This document shows, in pieces, positions 24,204-32,735 of a DNA stretch of 64,000 bases; positions within the stretch are counted from its first letter, which is position 1; the number at the start of each line of letters is the position of its first letter. This DNA comes from Variovorax boronicumulans (lineage in GTDB: Bacteria > Pseudomonadota > Gammaproteobacteria > Burkholderiales > Burkholderiaceae_C), in contig NZ_JAUSSG010000003.1 in assembly GCF_030812215.1 (NCBI RefSeq), positions 434,001 through 498,000 on the forward strand. The letters run 5' to 3'. The notes beneath the pieces were generated by a model. The model had not been told where the DNA came from, did not search any database, and was given only the letters and a program-made list of their open reading frames with translations. Made by a program: the position numbers and the translations under genes.

Positions 24204-25100
24204 ATGGACGTCAGCTACCCCAACAGCGGCGGAACGCGCCGACCCGCCAGCGCGGCGCCGGAGGGCGCGTGCGATGCGCACATGCACGTCTACGACCGCC
24301 GCTTCGCGCTGCATGGCTCGCCGGACGCGATGGTCGACAAGGCCACGGTCGACGACTACCGCCTGCTGCAGCAACGCATCGGCACCCGGCGCACGGTCGT
24401 CGTGCAGCCGCGCGTTCATGGCACCGACAACAGCGTGACGCTCGACGCCATTCGCGCGCTCGGCCCCGCGCGCACGCGCGGAGTCGCAGTGCTTCGCCCC
24501 GACGTGACCGATGCCGAACTGGCGCGGCTGCATGCAGGCGGCGTTCGCGGCATCCGCTTCACCCTCTACACGCCGGCCAATGCGGCGACCGATTTTTCGA
24601 TGGTCGAACCGCTCGCGCAGCGCGTGCATGCGCTCGGTTGGCATGTGCAACTGCACTGGAGCGCCGACCAGATCGCGACGCATGCAGATCTGCTCGCGCG
24701 GCTGCCGTGCACGATCGTCTTCGACCACCTCGCGCGGCTGCCGCTGCCCGATGCGCTTTCGCACCCCGCGTTCGATGTGGTCAGCCGGTTGCGCGACAAC
24801 GGGCGCACCTGGATCAAGCTGTCCGGCCCCTACCTCGACTCGAAGGCGGGTGCCGCGGATGGCTACGCCGACACGACCGGCATCGCGCAGGCCTGGGTTC
24901 GCCAGGCCCCCGGGCGCGTGGTGTGGGGCAGCGACTGGCCGCATCCGACCGAGCCCATGGCCAAGCCCGACGACGCGGTGCTGTTCGACCTGTTGAGCCA
25001 GTGGGTGCCCGACGCGGCCACGCGCCATCGCGTGCTGGTCGACAACCCGGCGCTGCTCTACGACTTTCCTGAAACCACAAAGCCCGAGACATCCGAATGA
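24204..25100 (+). CDS. Amidohydrolase-family lactonase/isomerase (LigI or galactarolactone-isomerase-like)
   Basis: A 298-residue TIM-barrel amidohydrolase of the group that includes 2-pyrone-4,6-dicarboxylate hydrolase and D-galactarolactone isomerase. The first strand carries CDAHMHVYDRRF (HxH), a later strand VQLHWSADQ, then VFDHLAR (His) and the final strand VVWGSDWPHP (catalytic Asp). These fit metal-dependent or metal-independent members acting on sugar-acid or pyrone lactones. It begins 7 bp after the CoA-transferase stop and its end overlaps the next start by 4 bp (ATGA). It may open a lactone before CoA activation and cleavage; this order is inferred from gene context. Confidence 0.87.
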   Translation: MDVSYPNSGGTRRPASAAPEGACDAHMHVYDRRFALHGSPDAMVDKATVDDYRLLQQRIGTRRTVVVQPRVHGTDNSVTLDAIRALGPARTRGVAVLRPDVTDAELARLHAGGVRGIRFTLYTPANAATDFSMVEPLAQRVHALGWHVQLHWSADQIATHADLLARLPCTIVFDHLARLPLPDALSHPAFDVVSRLRDNGRTWIKLSGPYLDSKAGAADGYADTTGIAQAWVRQAPGRVVWGSDWPHPTEPMAKPDDAVLFDLLSQWVPDAATRHRVLVDNPALLYDFPETTKPETSE

Positions 25101-26059
25101 CGAAGAGACGCCTCCTGAAATCGATCGCCGCGCTGGCCGCGTGCACCCCGCTGCTTGGCTGGGCTGCGTGGCCCGACAAGCCCATCCGCATGGTCGTGCC
25201 TTACGCCGCGGGCGGCGGCGCCGACAACACCGCGCGTGTGGTCGCGCAGCACATGAGCACCGCGCTCGGCCAGCAGATCGTCATCGACAACAAGCCCGGT
25301 GCCGGCGGCGTGATCGGCGAGGACAACGTGGCCAAGGCACCCGCCGACGGCTACACCGTGCTCTACGACGCCTCGGCGTTTTCGGTGAACCCGTCGCTGC
25401 GCAAGCTGCCGTTCGACGCGACGAAGGATTTCATTCCGGTCTCGCTGGTGGCCACCGCGCCGCAGATCCTCGTCGTGCCCGCCACCGCGTCGTACAAGAC
25501 CGTGGCCGAATTCCTCGACTTCGCGCGCAAGAACCCCGGCAAGCTGAGCTTCGCCTCGGCTGGCGGCGGCACCGGCTCGCACCTGGCGGGCGAGGCGCTG
25601 AACGAGCAGGCCAAGGTCAACCTGATGCACGTGCCCTACAAGGGCGGTGCACCTGCGCTGACCGATGTGATGGGCGAGCAGGTGTCGGCGTACTTCGGCA
25701 ATGTGGCGTCGACGCTGGGCTATGTGAAGTCGGGCAAGCTGCGCGCGCTGGCGGTGAGCTCCAGCAAGCGCGTGAACGGATTGCCCGACACGCCGACGCT
25801 CGCCGAGTCGGGCCTGCCGGGCTACAACGTGGTCGAGTGGAACGGCGTGTTCCTGCCCAAGGGCACGCCGGCCGATGTCGTGCAGCGGCTGGGCAAGGCG
25901 GTGCAGGCGGCGGTCAACGATCCCGCCGTGAAGCAGAAGCTGCTGCAGTTCGGCCTGGAACCCGCGGGCAGCACGCCCGAGGCGTTCGCGAAATTCGTGC
26001 AGGACGAGACGGGACGGGTGAGTGCGTTGGTGAAGGTACGCAACATCCGGGTCGACTGA
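25097..26059 (+). CDS. Second Bug-family solute-binding protein of the operon
   Basis: A 320-residue Bug-type periplasmic binding protein. The signal peptide (LLKSIAALAACTPLLGWAA) is followed by WPDKPIRMVVPYAAGGGADNTAR and DNKPGAGGVIGEDNVAKAPADGYT, both family-defining. It is translationally coupled to the amidohydrolase gene through an ATGA overlap and is the last gene of the operon. Two different Bug proteins in one operon without membrane subunits suggests uptake of two related compounds or of two forms of one compound, such as a lactone and its open acid. It converges with a LysR gene after only 8 bp. Confidence 0.95.
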   Translation: MTKRRLLKSIAALAACTPLLGWAAWPDKPIRMVVPYAAGGGADNTARVVAQHMSTALGQQIVIDNKPGAGGVIGEDNVAKAPADGYTVLYDASAFSVNPSLRKLPFDATKDFIPVSLVATAPQILVVPATASYKTVAEFLDFARKNPGKLSFASAGGGTGSHLAGEALNEQAKVNLMHVPYKGGAPALTDVMGEQVSAYFGNVASTLGYVKSGKLRALAVSSSKRVNGLPDTPTLAESGLPGYNVVEWNGVFLPKGTPADVVQRLGKAVQAAVNDPAVKQKLLQFGLEPAGSTPEAFAKFVQDETGRVSALVKVRNIRVD

Positions 26060-26067
26060 ACGAATGC

Positions 26068-26979
26068 CTACCTCTGCATCGCGCCCGTTTCGTTCACCTC
26101 GTGGACGAGGTCGATGAACGCGCGCAGCCCTGCGGAGATGTGCCGGCGCCCCGAGTAGTAGAGCGCCAGCCCCGCGACGGCAGGCATCCGGTCGTCCAGC
26201 ACGCGCACGAGGCGCCTGCTCGCCACGTCCTCCTCGATGTACCACTCGGCCACTTGCGCAAGGCCCATGCCTTGCCGCGCCGCGTCCAGCATCAGGGCCG
26301 GCGCATCGAGGATCAGCCGGCCCGGCACCTCGACCGCCTGCACCTTGCCCTTGGCCATGAACTCCCACGGCGAGGGCGCACCGCCGGGGAGGCGGGCGCG
26401 TATGCATTGGTGCGCGGAGAGATCGGCGAGCGAGCCCGGCGGCGGGTGCCTTGCGAAGTAGCCGGGCGAGCCGACCACCGCCATGCGCAGCTTCGCGCCG
26501 ATCGGCACGCGCACCATGTCGCGCGGCACCAGTTCGCCAGGCCGGATGCCCACGTCGAAGCCTTCCCCGACGATGTCGACCATGCGGCCTTCGGTGACGA
26601 TGTCCACCGTCATCGCCGGATGGCGCCGCAGGAACTCGCACACGATCGGCTCGAAGACCATGCGCGCCGCGCCCAGCGAACTGTTGATGCGCAGGGTGCC
26701 GGTGGGAGTGGCGCGTTGGTCGTTGAGGGCGCTCATCGCGCCCTGGATCTGCGCGATCGCCGGCTCGACCTGGGCGAGGAACGCATGGCCCGCCTCGGTC
26801 AGCGACACGCTGCGTGTCGTGCGGTGAAAGAGCCGCACGCCCAGTCGTGTTTCCAGCCCGGCCACCGCGCTGCTGAGCGCCGAGGTGGACATGCCCAGTT
26901 CCAGCGCCGCGGCCCGGAAGCTGTGGCGCCGCGCGACGGCCAGCACGGCCTCGAATTCAACCAGCCCTGTCTTGTGCAT
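26068..26979 (-). CDS. LysR-family regulator divergent from an aldehyde dehydrogenase
   Basis: A LysR-type regulator of 303 residues. The helix-turn-helix spans about residues 5-62 (RRHSFRAAALELGMSTSALSSAVAGLE) and the effector domain follows from about residue 90. The ATG at 26979 places the usual short N-terminus before the first helix; an in-frame ATG at 27018 would add 13 residues. It is divergent from the aldehyde dehydrogenase gene at 27094, with a short inverted repeat between them, so control of that gene is likely. Sequence such as GTLRINSSLGAARMVFEPIV places it in the CrgA-like group frequent in this family of bacteria. Confidence 0.92.
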   Translation of the reverse strand: MHKTGLVEFEAVLAVARRHSFRAAALELGMSTSALSSAVAGLETRLGVRLFHRTTRSVSLTEAGHAFLAQVEPAIAQIQGAMSALNDQRATPTGTLRINSSLGAARMVFEPIVCEFLRRHPAMTVDIVTEGRMVDIVGEGFDVGIRPGELVPRDMVRVPIGAKLRMAVVGSPGYFARHPPPGSLADLSAHQCIRARLPGGAPSPWEFMAKGKVQAVEVPGRLILDAPALMLDAARQGMGLAQVAEWYIEEDVASRRLVRVLDDRMPAVAGLALYYSGRRHISAGLRAFIDLVHEVNETGAMQR

Positions 26980-27015
26980 TGTCCTGAATATCGGGATGAG
27001 TCGTGCTGAATTTTC

Positions 27016-27030
27016 CATCTTCTCAAGATG
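27016..27030. promoter_or_regulatory. Inverted repeat in LysR/aldehyde dehydrogenase gap
   Basis: CATCTT and AAGATG are perfect 6-bp arms with a 3-nt spacer in the divergent region between the LysR and aldehyde dehydrogenase genes. The position suits a shared operator. If the regulator starts at 27018 rather than 26979 the repeat would overlap its start codon. Confidence 0.45.
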
Positions 27031-27093
27031 ATTGGGCAGCCATAGATTGCTCATGACCCGGGGATTTCCGGGGAAAGACAACGGAGCAGTCCC

Positions 27094-28512
27094 ATGCGTC
27101 ACCTTTCTCACGCCTACATCGACGGCGCCTTCGTTCCCGTGCAGGGCAGCGAAGTCGTCGACATCGTCAATCCCGCCACCGAGGAGCGCATCGGCACCGC
27201 CGCGCTCGGCAGCCGCGACGACGTGCGGCTCGCCATCGCCGCCGCACAGCGCGCGCAGCCCGCCTTCGGCCGCAGCACGAAAGAGGAGCGCATCGACATG
27301 CTGCGGCGCCTGCAAGCGGCCGTGCTCGCGCGCACCGACGAGATCCGCGAAGCGACCATCGAGGAATACGGCGGTCCGTTGTCGCGCGCGCAATGGGTCG
27401 CCGACTACGCCTCGCAGTGCTTTGCCAACGCGGTGGAAACGCTCGAGGCCTATGCGTTCACGCGCTCTGTCGGCGAGGCCACGGTGGTCATGGAGCCGGT
27501 GGGCGTCGCCGCGCTGATGACGCCGTGGAACAGCACCGCGGGCTCCATCTGCAACAAGCTCGCGAGCGCCCTCGCGGCGGGCTGCGCATGCGTGATCAAG
27601 CCGAGCGAGCTGAGCCCGATCCAGACGCAGGTGATTGCACAAGCCATCCACGATGCGCGCTTGCCGCCGGGCGTGGTCAACATCGTGAACGGCCGTGGCG
27701 CCGATGTCGGCAACGAGATCAGCACGCACCCGGGCATCGCCAAGATTTCCTTCACTGGCTCAACGCCCACGGGCAAGGCAATCTTGCGCGCGGGCGCCGA
27801 GACGATGAAGCGCGTGAGCCTGGCGCTCACGGGAAAATCCGCCACCCTCATCCTGGACGACGCGGACCTCGCGAAGGCCATACCGCTCGCGTTGAGCGCG
27901 GGCTTTCTCAACAGCGGCCAGGCCTGCATCGCCGGCACGCGGATCCTGGTGCCGCGCGCGCGGCTCGCCGAGGCGATCGAGCACGTCAAGACCACGGTGG
28001 AGGGCCTCTGCGTGGGCGATCCGCGCGATCCGCAGACGCTCATCGGGCCGTTGGTGAATCAGGCCCAGTACGATCGCATCCAGCGCTTCATTCGCTCGGG
28101 GCTGGAGGAGGGGGCAACGCTCGTCGCCGGCGGCGAAGGCCGTCCGGCGCATCTCTCGCGCGGTTACTTCGTGAGGCCGACCGTGTTCGCCAACGTGCGC
28201 AACGACATGCAGATCGCCCGCGAAGAAATCTTCGGCCCGGTGCTGTGCCTGCTGGCCTATGACGACGAAGAAGAAGCGGTGCGCATCGCCAATGACTCGC
28301 CCTATGGATTGCAGGCGTACGTTTTTTCTTCGGACCCCGGGCGCGCGCGCCGCGTCGCCGAGCGGCTGGAGGCCGGCGGCGTGATGGTCAATGCGATCAG
28401 GCCCGCGCTCACGGCGCCATTCGGTGGCGTCAAGCAATCGGGGCTGGGCAGGGAGTACGGGGTGTTCGGGCTGGAGGCGTTTCTGGAGCCGAAGACCATC
28501 GTGTCGGCGTGA
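27094..28512 (+). CDS. Aldehyde dehydrogenase-family protein lacking the usual general-base glutamate
   Basis: A 472-residue NAD(P)-dependent aldehyde dehydrogenase fold. Conserved features are MTPWNS with Asn146, the Lys of VIKPSEL, FTGSTPTGKAI, nucleophile Cys278 in SGQACIAG, and EEIFGPVL. The segment usually reading ELGGKS is ALTGKS here: Ala244 lies exactly 34 residues before Cys278, the same spacing as Glu268 and Cys302 in the classical enzyme, so the glutamate that activates water is absent. The protein may still be active through another base or may favour acyl transfer or esterase-like chemistry. It is divergent from the LysR gene, and its stop codon abuts that of the convergent next gene. 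Substrate unknown. Confidence 0.92.
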   Translation: MRHLSHAYIDGAFVPVQGSEVVDIVNPATEERIGTAALGSRDDVRLAIAAAQRAQPAFGRSTKEERIDMLRRLQAAVLARTDEIREATIEEYGGPLSRAQWVADYASQCFANAVETLEAYAFTRSVGEATVVMEPVGVAALMTPWNSTAGSICNKLASALAAGCACVIKPSELSPIQTQVIAQAIHDARLPPGVVNIVNGRGADVGNEISTHPGIAKISFTGSTPTGKAILRAGAETMKRVSLALTGKSATLILDDADLAKAIPLALSAGFLNSGQACIAGTRILVPRARLAEAIEHVKTTVEGLCVGDPRDPQTLIGPLVNQAQYDRIQRFIRSGLEEGATLVAGGEGRPAHLSRGYFVRPTVFANVRNDMQIAREEIFGPVLCLLAYDDEEEAVRIANDSPYGLQAYVFSSDPGRARRVAERLEAGGVMVNAIRPALTAPFGGVKQSGLGREYGVFGLEAFLEPKTIVSA

Positions 28513-29076
28513 TCAGGCGGAGGACGCGCCCCAGCGGGCCTTGAAGAGGGCGAACACCGCGGGCGGATTCAGCCGCTTCGCCGAATCGTCCTCGAATGCT
28601 TCCGCATCGTCGGAGTCCGAGATGCTGCAGAAGAGCGTCAGCGCCTGCCTGTCGGCACCAGTCCCGAAGAAGCCCTCCTGGTCCAGCTCGGCCAGCGCCT
28701 GGACCATCGTGTCGTTCAGCCGCGAGCCGAATGCGGCGATGGCGCGCTCGTCGTCGCCCGAAGCCAGCACGTGGGCACGCAGGCGATCGCACACTGCGTT
28801 GAAACCTTCTGCATGCTGGTCTTCGTACGCCCACTCCGCCGTCCCCCAGCGGGTGTAGGCGATATCCCGGGGATCGGTGCAGTCGTTGTCCACGAGGATG
28901 CGCTGCAGCGCTTCTTCGCTGTTGGCGCTCGGGCACACCGTCATTGCACCGTCGTCGGCGTAGAGGGCCATCGCGTAGAACCGCTCGTTCGGGTGCGCTG
29001 CGCGCAGCGTGCCGAAGGCGGTGCGGGCGGCTTCGCGAATCTGGACGCGCAGCGTTTCGAAATCGAAAGAGGTCAT
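28513..29076 (-). CDS. DUF4303-like protein
   Basis: A 187-residue cytosolic protein resembling DUF4303, a family of unknown function. The match is by eye: an early RFYAMALYADDGAMTVCPSANSEE-type strand region, and the motif YTRWGTAEWAYE in the middle. There is no signal peptide and no membrane segment. Proteins of this family often occur as isolated small genes, some beside toxin or immunity genes, but no toxin is next to it here. Its stop codon is directly adjacent to that of the aldehyde dehydrogenase on the other strand. Function not predicted. Confidence 0.75.
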   Translation of the reverse strand: MTSFDFETLRVQIREAARTAFGTLRAAHPNERFYAMALYADDGAMTVCPSANSEEALQRILVDNDCTDPRDIAYTRWGTAEWAYEDQHAEGFNAVCDRLRAHVLASGDDERAIAAFGSRLNDTMVQALAELDQEGFFGTGADRQALTLFCSISDSDDAEAFEDDSAKRLNPPAVFALFKARWGASSA

Positions 29077-29144
29077 GCGAGGTGGAGGACAAGTGAGCGA
29101 GCCGCGATGTTAGATCGGCGCGCTCTCACCGGTCTCGGCCGCCA

Positions 29145-30281
29145 TCACCCCGCACACGCAGCCACACCCGGCCCCGGATACTCCATCTCCTGCATCACCC
29201 AATCCCGCCGCGCTTCCCCGTGTCGCGCGGCGATCTCGCACAGCGTGCGGTCCAGCTGCTGCACCGGCTTCAGCGACGCGGACAGCGGCAGCCGGGTCGC
29301 CGCTTCGCGAGCCGGTTGCGTGACGAGCACCAACCCGCTGCGCAGCGTGACCGAGCCGGAGGCAGACGCAGCATCGACGCTGATATGCCCCGTGCGCGTC
29401 CACGCATCGGCCGCCAGCGCGAGCGCGATGTCGTCGGTGCCGTTCTGCACATCGATCTGCGCCTGCTCGCCGCGCCAGAACGCAGCCTTGTTGAGCAGGT
29501 AGCTGCTGCCGCGCTTCACGTCGAGGCCGAAGGGCGCGCTGTCGTGCTCGGGGCTCCACGACGCCACGCCCAACTCCGCTGCCATCGACTTCGCTTTCTC
29601 CGGCCCGCCCATGGCCTCGACCAGCGCCAGCATCGTCGGCACCGAGGCGGTGATGCCGGTGGTGGTCGCGACGTCGCGGTCCATCACGTAGCGTTGATGC
29701 GGCACGTAGGTCGAACCGGGGTGGCGCTTCAGCAGCGTCTTGCGGTCGTACCAGTGGCCTGCGAAACGCCGCCCATCGAGCAGGCCGGCGTGGCCGACCA
29801 CCAGCGCGCCCGAGCAGACGCCGATCACCCGCGCGCCCCGTGCCGCCTGTTGCTGGAGCCAGGCGGCCACGGCGGGATCGTCTTCAACGATCATCGCCGG
29901 CACGATCACGTAGTCCGGTCCCGAGGGATGCGCGCGATCGAAGCTCGCGAAGTCCTGGGCGCCATCCACCTGCAGCGCGGGATACAGGGCCACGCGGCCG
30001 CTTTTCGGCGCGACGATCCGCACATCGGCAACGTCGGCGCGTCGCAGCACCGCGTGCGGCAACAGCAGGTCGGTCGTCTCGGTGCCTTCGTTCAGTGCGA
30101 GCACTACGACCACCGGCCTGCCCGAGCGGCGCGGCTTCAGGGCCTCGACGAAGGCCTGCTTCTCGCGCTCCCTCGCGGCCGCATCGGCCTGTGCGGGCGG
30201 CAGCGGCGCGCCCGCGCCGCATCCTGCGAGGGCAAACGCTGCAATACTTGCGCCGATCAGCGCCCACACCGCTCTCCACAT
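29145..30281 (-). CDS. DJ-1/PfpI-domain lipoprotein
   Basis: A 378-residue exported protein with a DJ-1/PfpI fold. The N-terminus is a signal peptide ending in lipobox LAGC (Cys at about residue 21), then a charged helix, then the DJ-1 domain (about residues 55-240). This has the nucleophile-elbow cysteine in VIGVCSGALVVGHAGLLDGR, followed by THW-like FAGHWYDRKTLL and TTTGITASVPTMLALVEAMGG. These are the motifs of the sensing domain of GlxA-type AraC regulators, but no DNA-binding domain follows. The last 140 residues are of unknown type. It is divergent from a GlxA regulator with the same domain, 43 bp apart. Possibly a surface sensor or glyoxalase-like enzyme. Confidence 0.85.
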   Translation of the reverse strand: MWRAVWALIGASIAAFALAGCGAGAPLPPAQADAAAREREKQAFVEALKPRRSGRPVVVVLALNEGTETTDLLLPHAVLRRADVADVRIVAPKSGRVALYPALQVDGAQDFASFDRAHPSGPDYVIVPAMIVEDDPAVAAWLQQQAARGARVIGVCSGALVVGHAGLLDGRRFAGHWYDRKTLLKRHPGSTYVPHQRYVMDRDVATTTGITASVPTMLALVEAMGGPEKAKSMAAELGVASWSPEHDSAPFGLDVKRGSSYLLNKAAFWRGEQAQIDVQNGTDDIALALAADAWTRTGHISVDAASASGSVTLRSGLVLVTQPAREAATRLPLSASLKPVQQLDRTLCEIAARHGEARRDWVMQEMEYPGPGVAACAG

Positions 30282-30324
30282 GGCTCTGTTCTCCTGTCAA
30301 CCTGACGATGCCCAGAGATTAAGA

Positions 30325-31356
30325 ATGCCGACCCCGACCCACAAGGACGAAGACGCCGCGGTTCCTGCCAGCAACGTGGTGCTGGTCGTGTTCGACGGCG
30401 TCGAAGTGCTCGACGCCGCCGGCCCCGCCAGCGTGTTCAGCAAGGCCGAGGAGATGCGCCCCGGCACCTACCGACTGCACATCGCATCGCCCGGCGGCGG
30501 CACGGTGTCGACGAACGGCGGACTGCAGTTCGGAGGCACGCTGGCGCTGCGGCAATTGCCCGCCGCCATCGACACGCTGATCGTGGCCGGCGGCGACGAG
30601 CCCGCGGTGCGCGAAGCGATCGTCGAGCACCGCATCGGCGCATGGCTGAGAGACGCCGCACCGAACATTCGCCGCGTCGCGAGCGTGTGCAGCGGCGCCT
30701 TCGCGCTTGCGGCGGCGGGCCTGCTCGATGGCCGCGAGGCCACCACGCACTGGCGCTGGTGCGACCAGTTGCAGGCGCTGCGGCCGCAGACGCGCGTGCA
30801 GCGCGAGCGCATCTATGTGCGCGACGGCCCGGTGTGGACATCGGCCGGCGTCACGACCGGCATCGAGCTTGCGCTGGCGCTGGTCGAAGACGACCTCGGC
30901 CATGGCGTGTCGATGGACATCGCCCGCACGCTCGCGCTGCCTATGCTGCGCGGCGCGGAACAGCCGCAGCTGAGCCAGGCGCTGCAGGCGCAGGGCACGG
31001 CGAGCCATCGGCTGCGCGAGCTGGTGGCGTGGATCGGCACGCATCCGCAGGAGGCGCTGTCGGTCGAGCTGCTGGCCGAGCGCGTGCAGATGAGCCCGCG
31101 GAATTTCGCGCGCGCATTCGCGGCGGAGACGGGATGCACGCCGGCGCGGTTCGTCGAGCAGACGCGCGTGGCCGCGGCGGCGCAGTTGCTGCGGCAGACG
31201 GACTGGCCGCAGGAGCGCATTGCAGCGCGCAGCGGTTTCCGGTCAGTCGATGCACTGCAGCGTGCATTCGCGCGGCAGCACGGCGTGACGCCGCAGCGCT
31301 ACCGCGACGGCGGCGATGGTGGCGGCGCCGGCGACCGGCGCCACGCATCCAACTAG
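30325..31356 (+). CDS. GlxA-type AraC transcriptional regulator (DJ-1 plus AraC domains)
   Basis: A 343-residue regulator. Residues about 15-190 form a DJ-1/PfpI-like domain (VVLVVFDGVEVLDAAGPASVF, cysteine in VASVCSGAFALAAAGLLDGR, TTHWRWC). Residues about 225-335 form the AraC/XylS DNA-binding domain with two helix-turn-helix units (RNFARAFAAETGCTPARFVEQ and AARSGFRSVDALQRAFARQ). The start at 30325 leads directly into the first strand after a short polar segment. It is divergent from the DJ-1 lipoprotein gene, so both may be under its control. Ligand unknown. Confidence 0.93.
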   Translation: MPTPTHKDEDAAVPASNVVLVVFDGVEVLDAAGPASVFSKAEEMRPGTYRLHIASPGGGTVSTNGGLQFGGTLALRQLPAAIDTLIVAGGDEPAVREAIVEHRIGAWLRDAAPNIRRVASVCSGAFALAAAGLLDGREATTHWRWCDQLQALRPQTRVQRERIYVRDGPVWTSAGVTTGIELALALVEDDLGHGVSMDIARTLALPMLRGAEQPQLSQALQAQGTASHRLRELVAWIGTHPQEALSVELLAERVQMSPRNFARAFAAETGCTPARFVEQTRVAAAAQLLRQTDWPQERIAARSGFRSVDALQRAFARQHGVTPQRYRDGGDGGGAGDRRHASN

Positions 31357-31419
31357 CTGGCGGACCGCTGTCCGAACCGTCGCGGCCACCCGCAATCAAC
31401 AACCTGCACGGAGCTGCCC

Positions 31420-31980
31420 ATGAAAATCGATGCGTTCGATGAAAGCCTGGACCATCGCAACATCCTGCCCTACGACCCTGCATACGCCGAGGTGTTCGCG
31501 CAAGTCCGGCGCCATGTTCAGGAGCGCCTGGAGGGCGTGGAACTCGTTCACATCGGCAGCACCGCCATTCGCGGCTTGCGGGGCAAGCCCATGGTGGACG
31601 CTGTCGCCATCACGCAAAGGGAAGACTTGCGCAGCGAGCAACGGGCGTTCGAAGCGCTCGGGTTTCATCGCCGTGCCGTCTGGGTCGACAAGGATGAGAA
31701 GCCGTACGTCTGCGGGAGCGTGGTGCACGACGGGCGCAGGTTCAACATCAACATCCACATCTGCCACCGCGGCGATCCGGTGCACAAGGATTCGCTGGCG
31801 TTCATGGACATCCTGGACAGGCGCCCGGATCTGCGCAGGAGGTACGAGGAGGCCAAGGACCGCGCCCACACCATCGATCCCGTCAACCCCGAGGTCTACA
31901 ACCGGGAAAAAGCGGCGGTGATCCAGGAGATCCACGCGCAGATCGAGCTGAATGAACAACGACAACGAGGAATGCCATGA
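31420..31980 (+). CDS. GrpB-family protein
   Basis: A 186-residue protein of the GrpB family (UPF0157), a nucleotidyltransferase-like fold with no settled function. Characteristic is VHIGSTAIRGLRGKPMVDAVAI near residue 45, and the C-terminal half VVHDGRRFNINIHICHRGDP ... FMDILDRRPDLRRRYEEAK. The aspartate in the PMVDAV motif corresponds to a nucleotidyltransferase metal-ligand position. It is cytosolic. Its stop overlaps the start of the next gene by 4 bp (ATGA), so the pair is co-translated. Confidence 0.9.
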   Translation: MKIDAFDESLDHRNILPYDPAYAEVFAQVRRHVQERLEGVELVHIGSTAIRGLRGKPMVDAVAITQREDLRSEQRAFEALGFHRRAVWVDKDEKPYVCGSVVHDGRRFNINIHICHRGDPVHKDSLAFMDILDRRPDLRRRYEEAKDRAHTIDPVNPEVYNREKAAVIQEIHAQIELNEQRQRGMP

Positions 31981-32618
31981 CCCTTTCGACGAAGAACCTG
32001 AAGCCGCTCCCGGACATCCTGGAACTGAAGCGGCTGACGCAATCGCTCGCCATGCTCGACGCCATCCTGTCGCCGGAGTGGGAGTACCGCTACTACTCGT
32101 TCAACCAGGCGTGGTCCGATGATGGGATGATGGCTTCGATGCGCAATGGCTCGGGGGACCACTGGTTCGCCATCTTCTGCGCGGCGGGTGCCGCCCTCCA
32201 TGGCCTTGCGCACGAGGCGCCAGTGTTCAGGTCCGGGAACCCGCAGCCCGAGATATTCGACAGCCTGCCTTCGGTGTTCCATGCGAACCTCTTGCATGAG
32301 CCCGCATTCAGCACTCACGACAGCACGTTCTGTATCTGGCGTCTGAGCGATGACGAACGGTGGTCCTGCGGAAGGGTCGAACTTCCTGCGGGCGAAGACC
32401 CCGATGGATCGGCCGAGTTGCTCGGCATTCTTGCGGGGAGACCCGAGCAATACGTGGCGTTCGCCAGTGAGTACTACGAGCGCGACGTCGATGTGAATGA
32501 CGTCGCCGCGATCTACCGCCACGAGCCGCTCAGCGTCGAGCTTGTCCGGCGGCTCAATCCCGATACCGACCTGGCGTCGCTCGTGGATGACATCGCCGAG
32601 ATCGGCTATCCCCGGTGA
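31977..32618 (+). CDS. Conserved-looking protein of unknown function, coupled to GrpB
   Basis: A 213-residue soluble protein that I cannot assign. The central part (WEYRYYSFNQAWSDDGMMAS, then GDHWFAIFCAAGAALHGLAHE) and the later TFCIWRLSDDERWSCG have the dense aromatic and acidic pattern of small globular domains seen in stand-alone immunity-like or housekeeping orphan proteins. There is no signal peptide. Translation is coupled to grpB by the ATGA overlap. Codon use is typical of the genome, so the gene is likely functional. Confidence 0.75.
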   Translation: MTLSTKNLKPLPDILELKRLTQSLAMLDAILSPEWEYRYYSFNQAWSDDGMMASMRNGSGDHWFAIFCAAGAALHGLAHEAPVFRSGNPQPEIFDSLPSVFHANLLHEPAFSTHDSTFCIWRLSDDERWSCGRVELPAGEDPDGSAELLGILAGRPEQYVAFASEYYERDVDVNDVAAIYRHEPLSVELVRRLNPDTDLASLVDDIAEIGYPR

Positions 32619-32735
32619 ACGCGCGGCACGGCAAGGGTTCAAGGCTGGTAGCCAGCCGCATCGGGAGGCCCTTCGAAGCCCACCACGAGAAGACTTTGGT
32701 AGTCAATCGACAGACAAGATCGAGACCATGAAAAT

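Noticed and set aside
28513..29076. Toxin-immunity pair involving the DUF4303-like gene
   Set aside because: Family members may occur with toxins, but neither neighbour is toxin-like: one is an aldehyde dehydrogenase, the other a DJ-1 lipoprotein.
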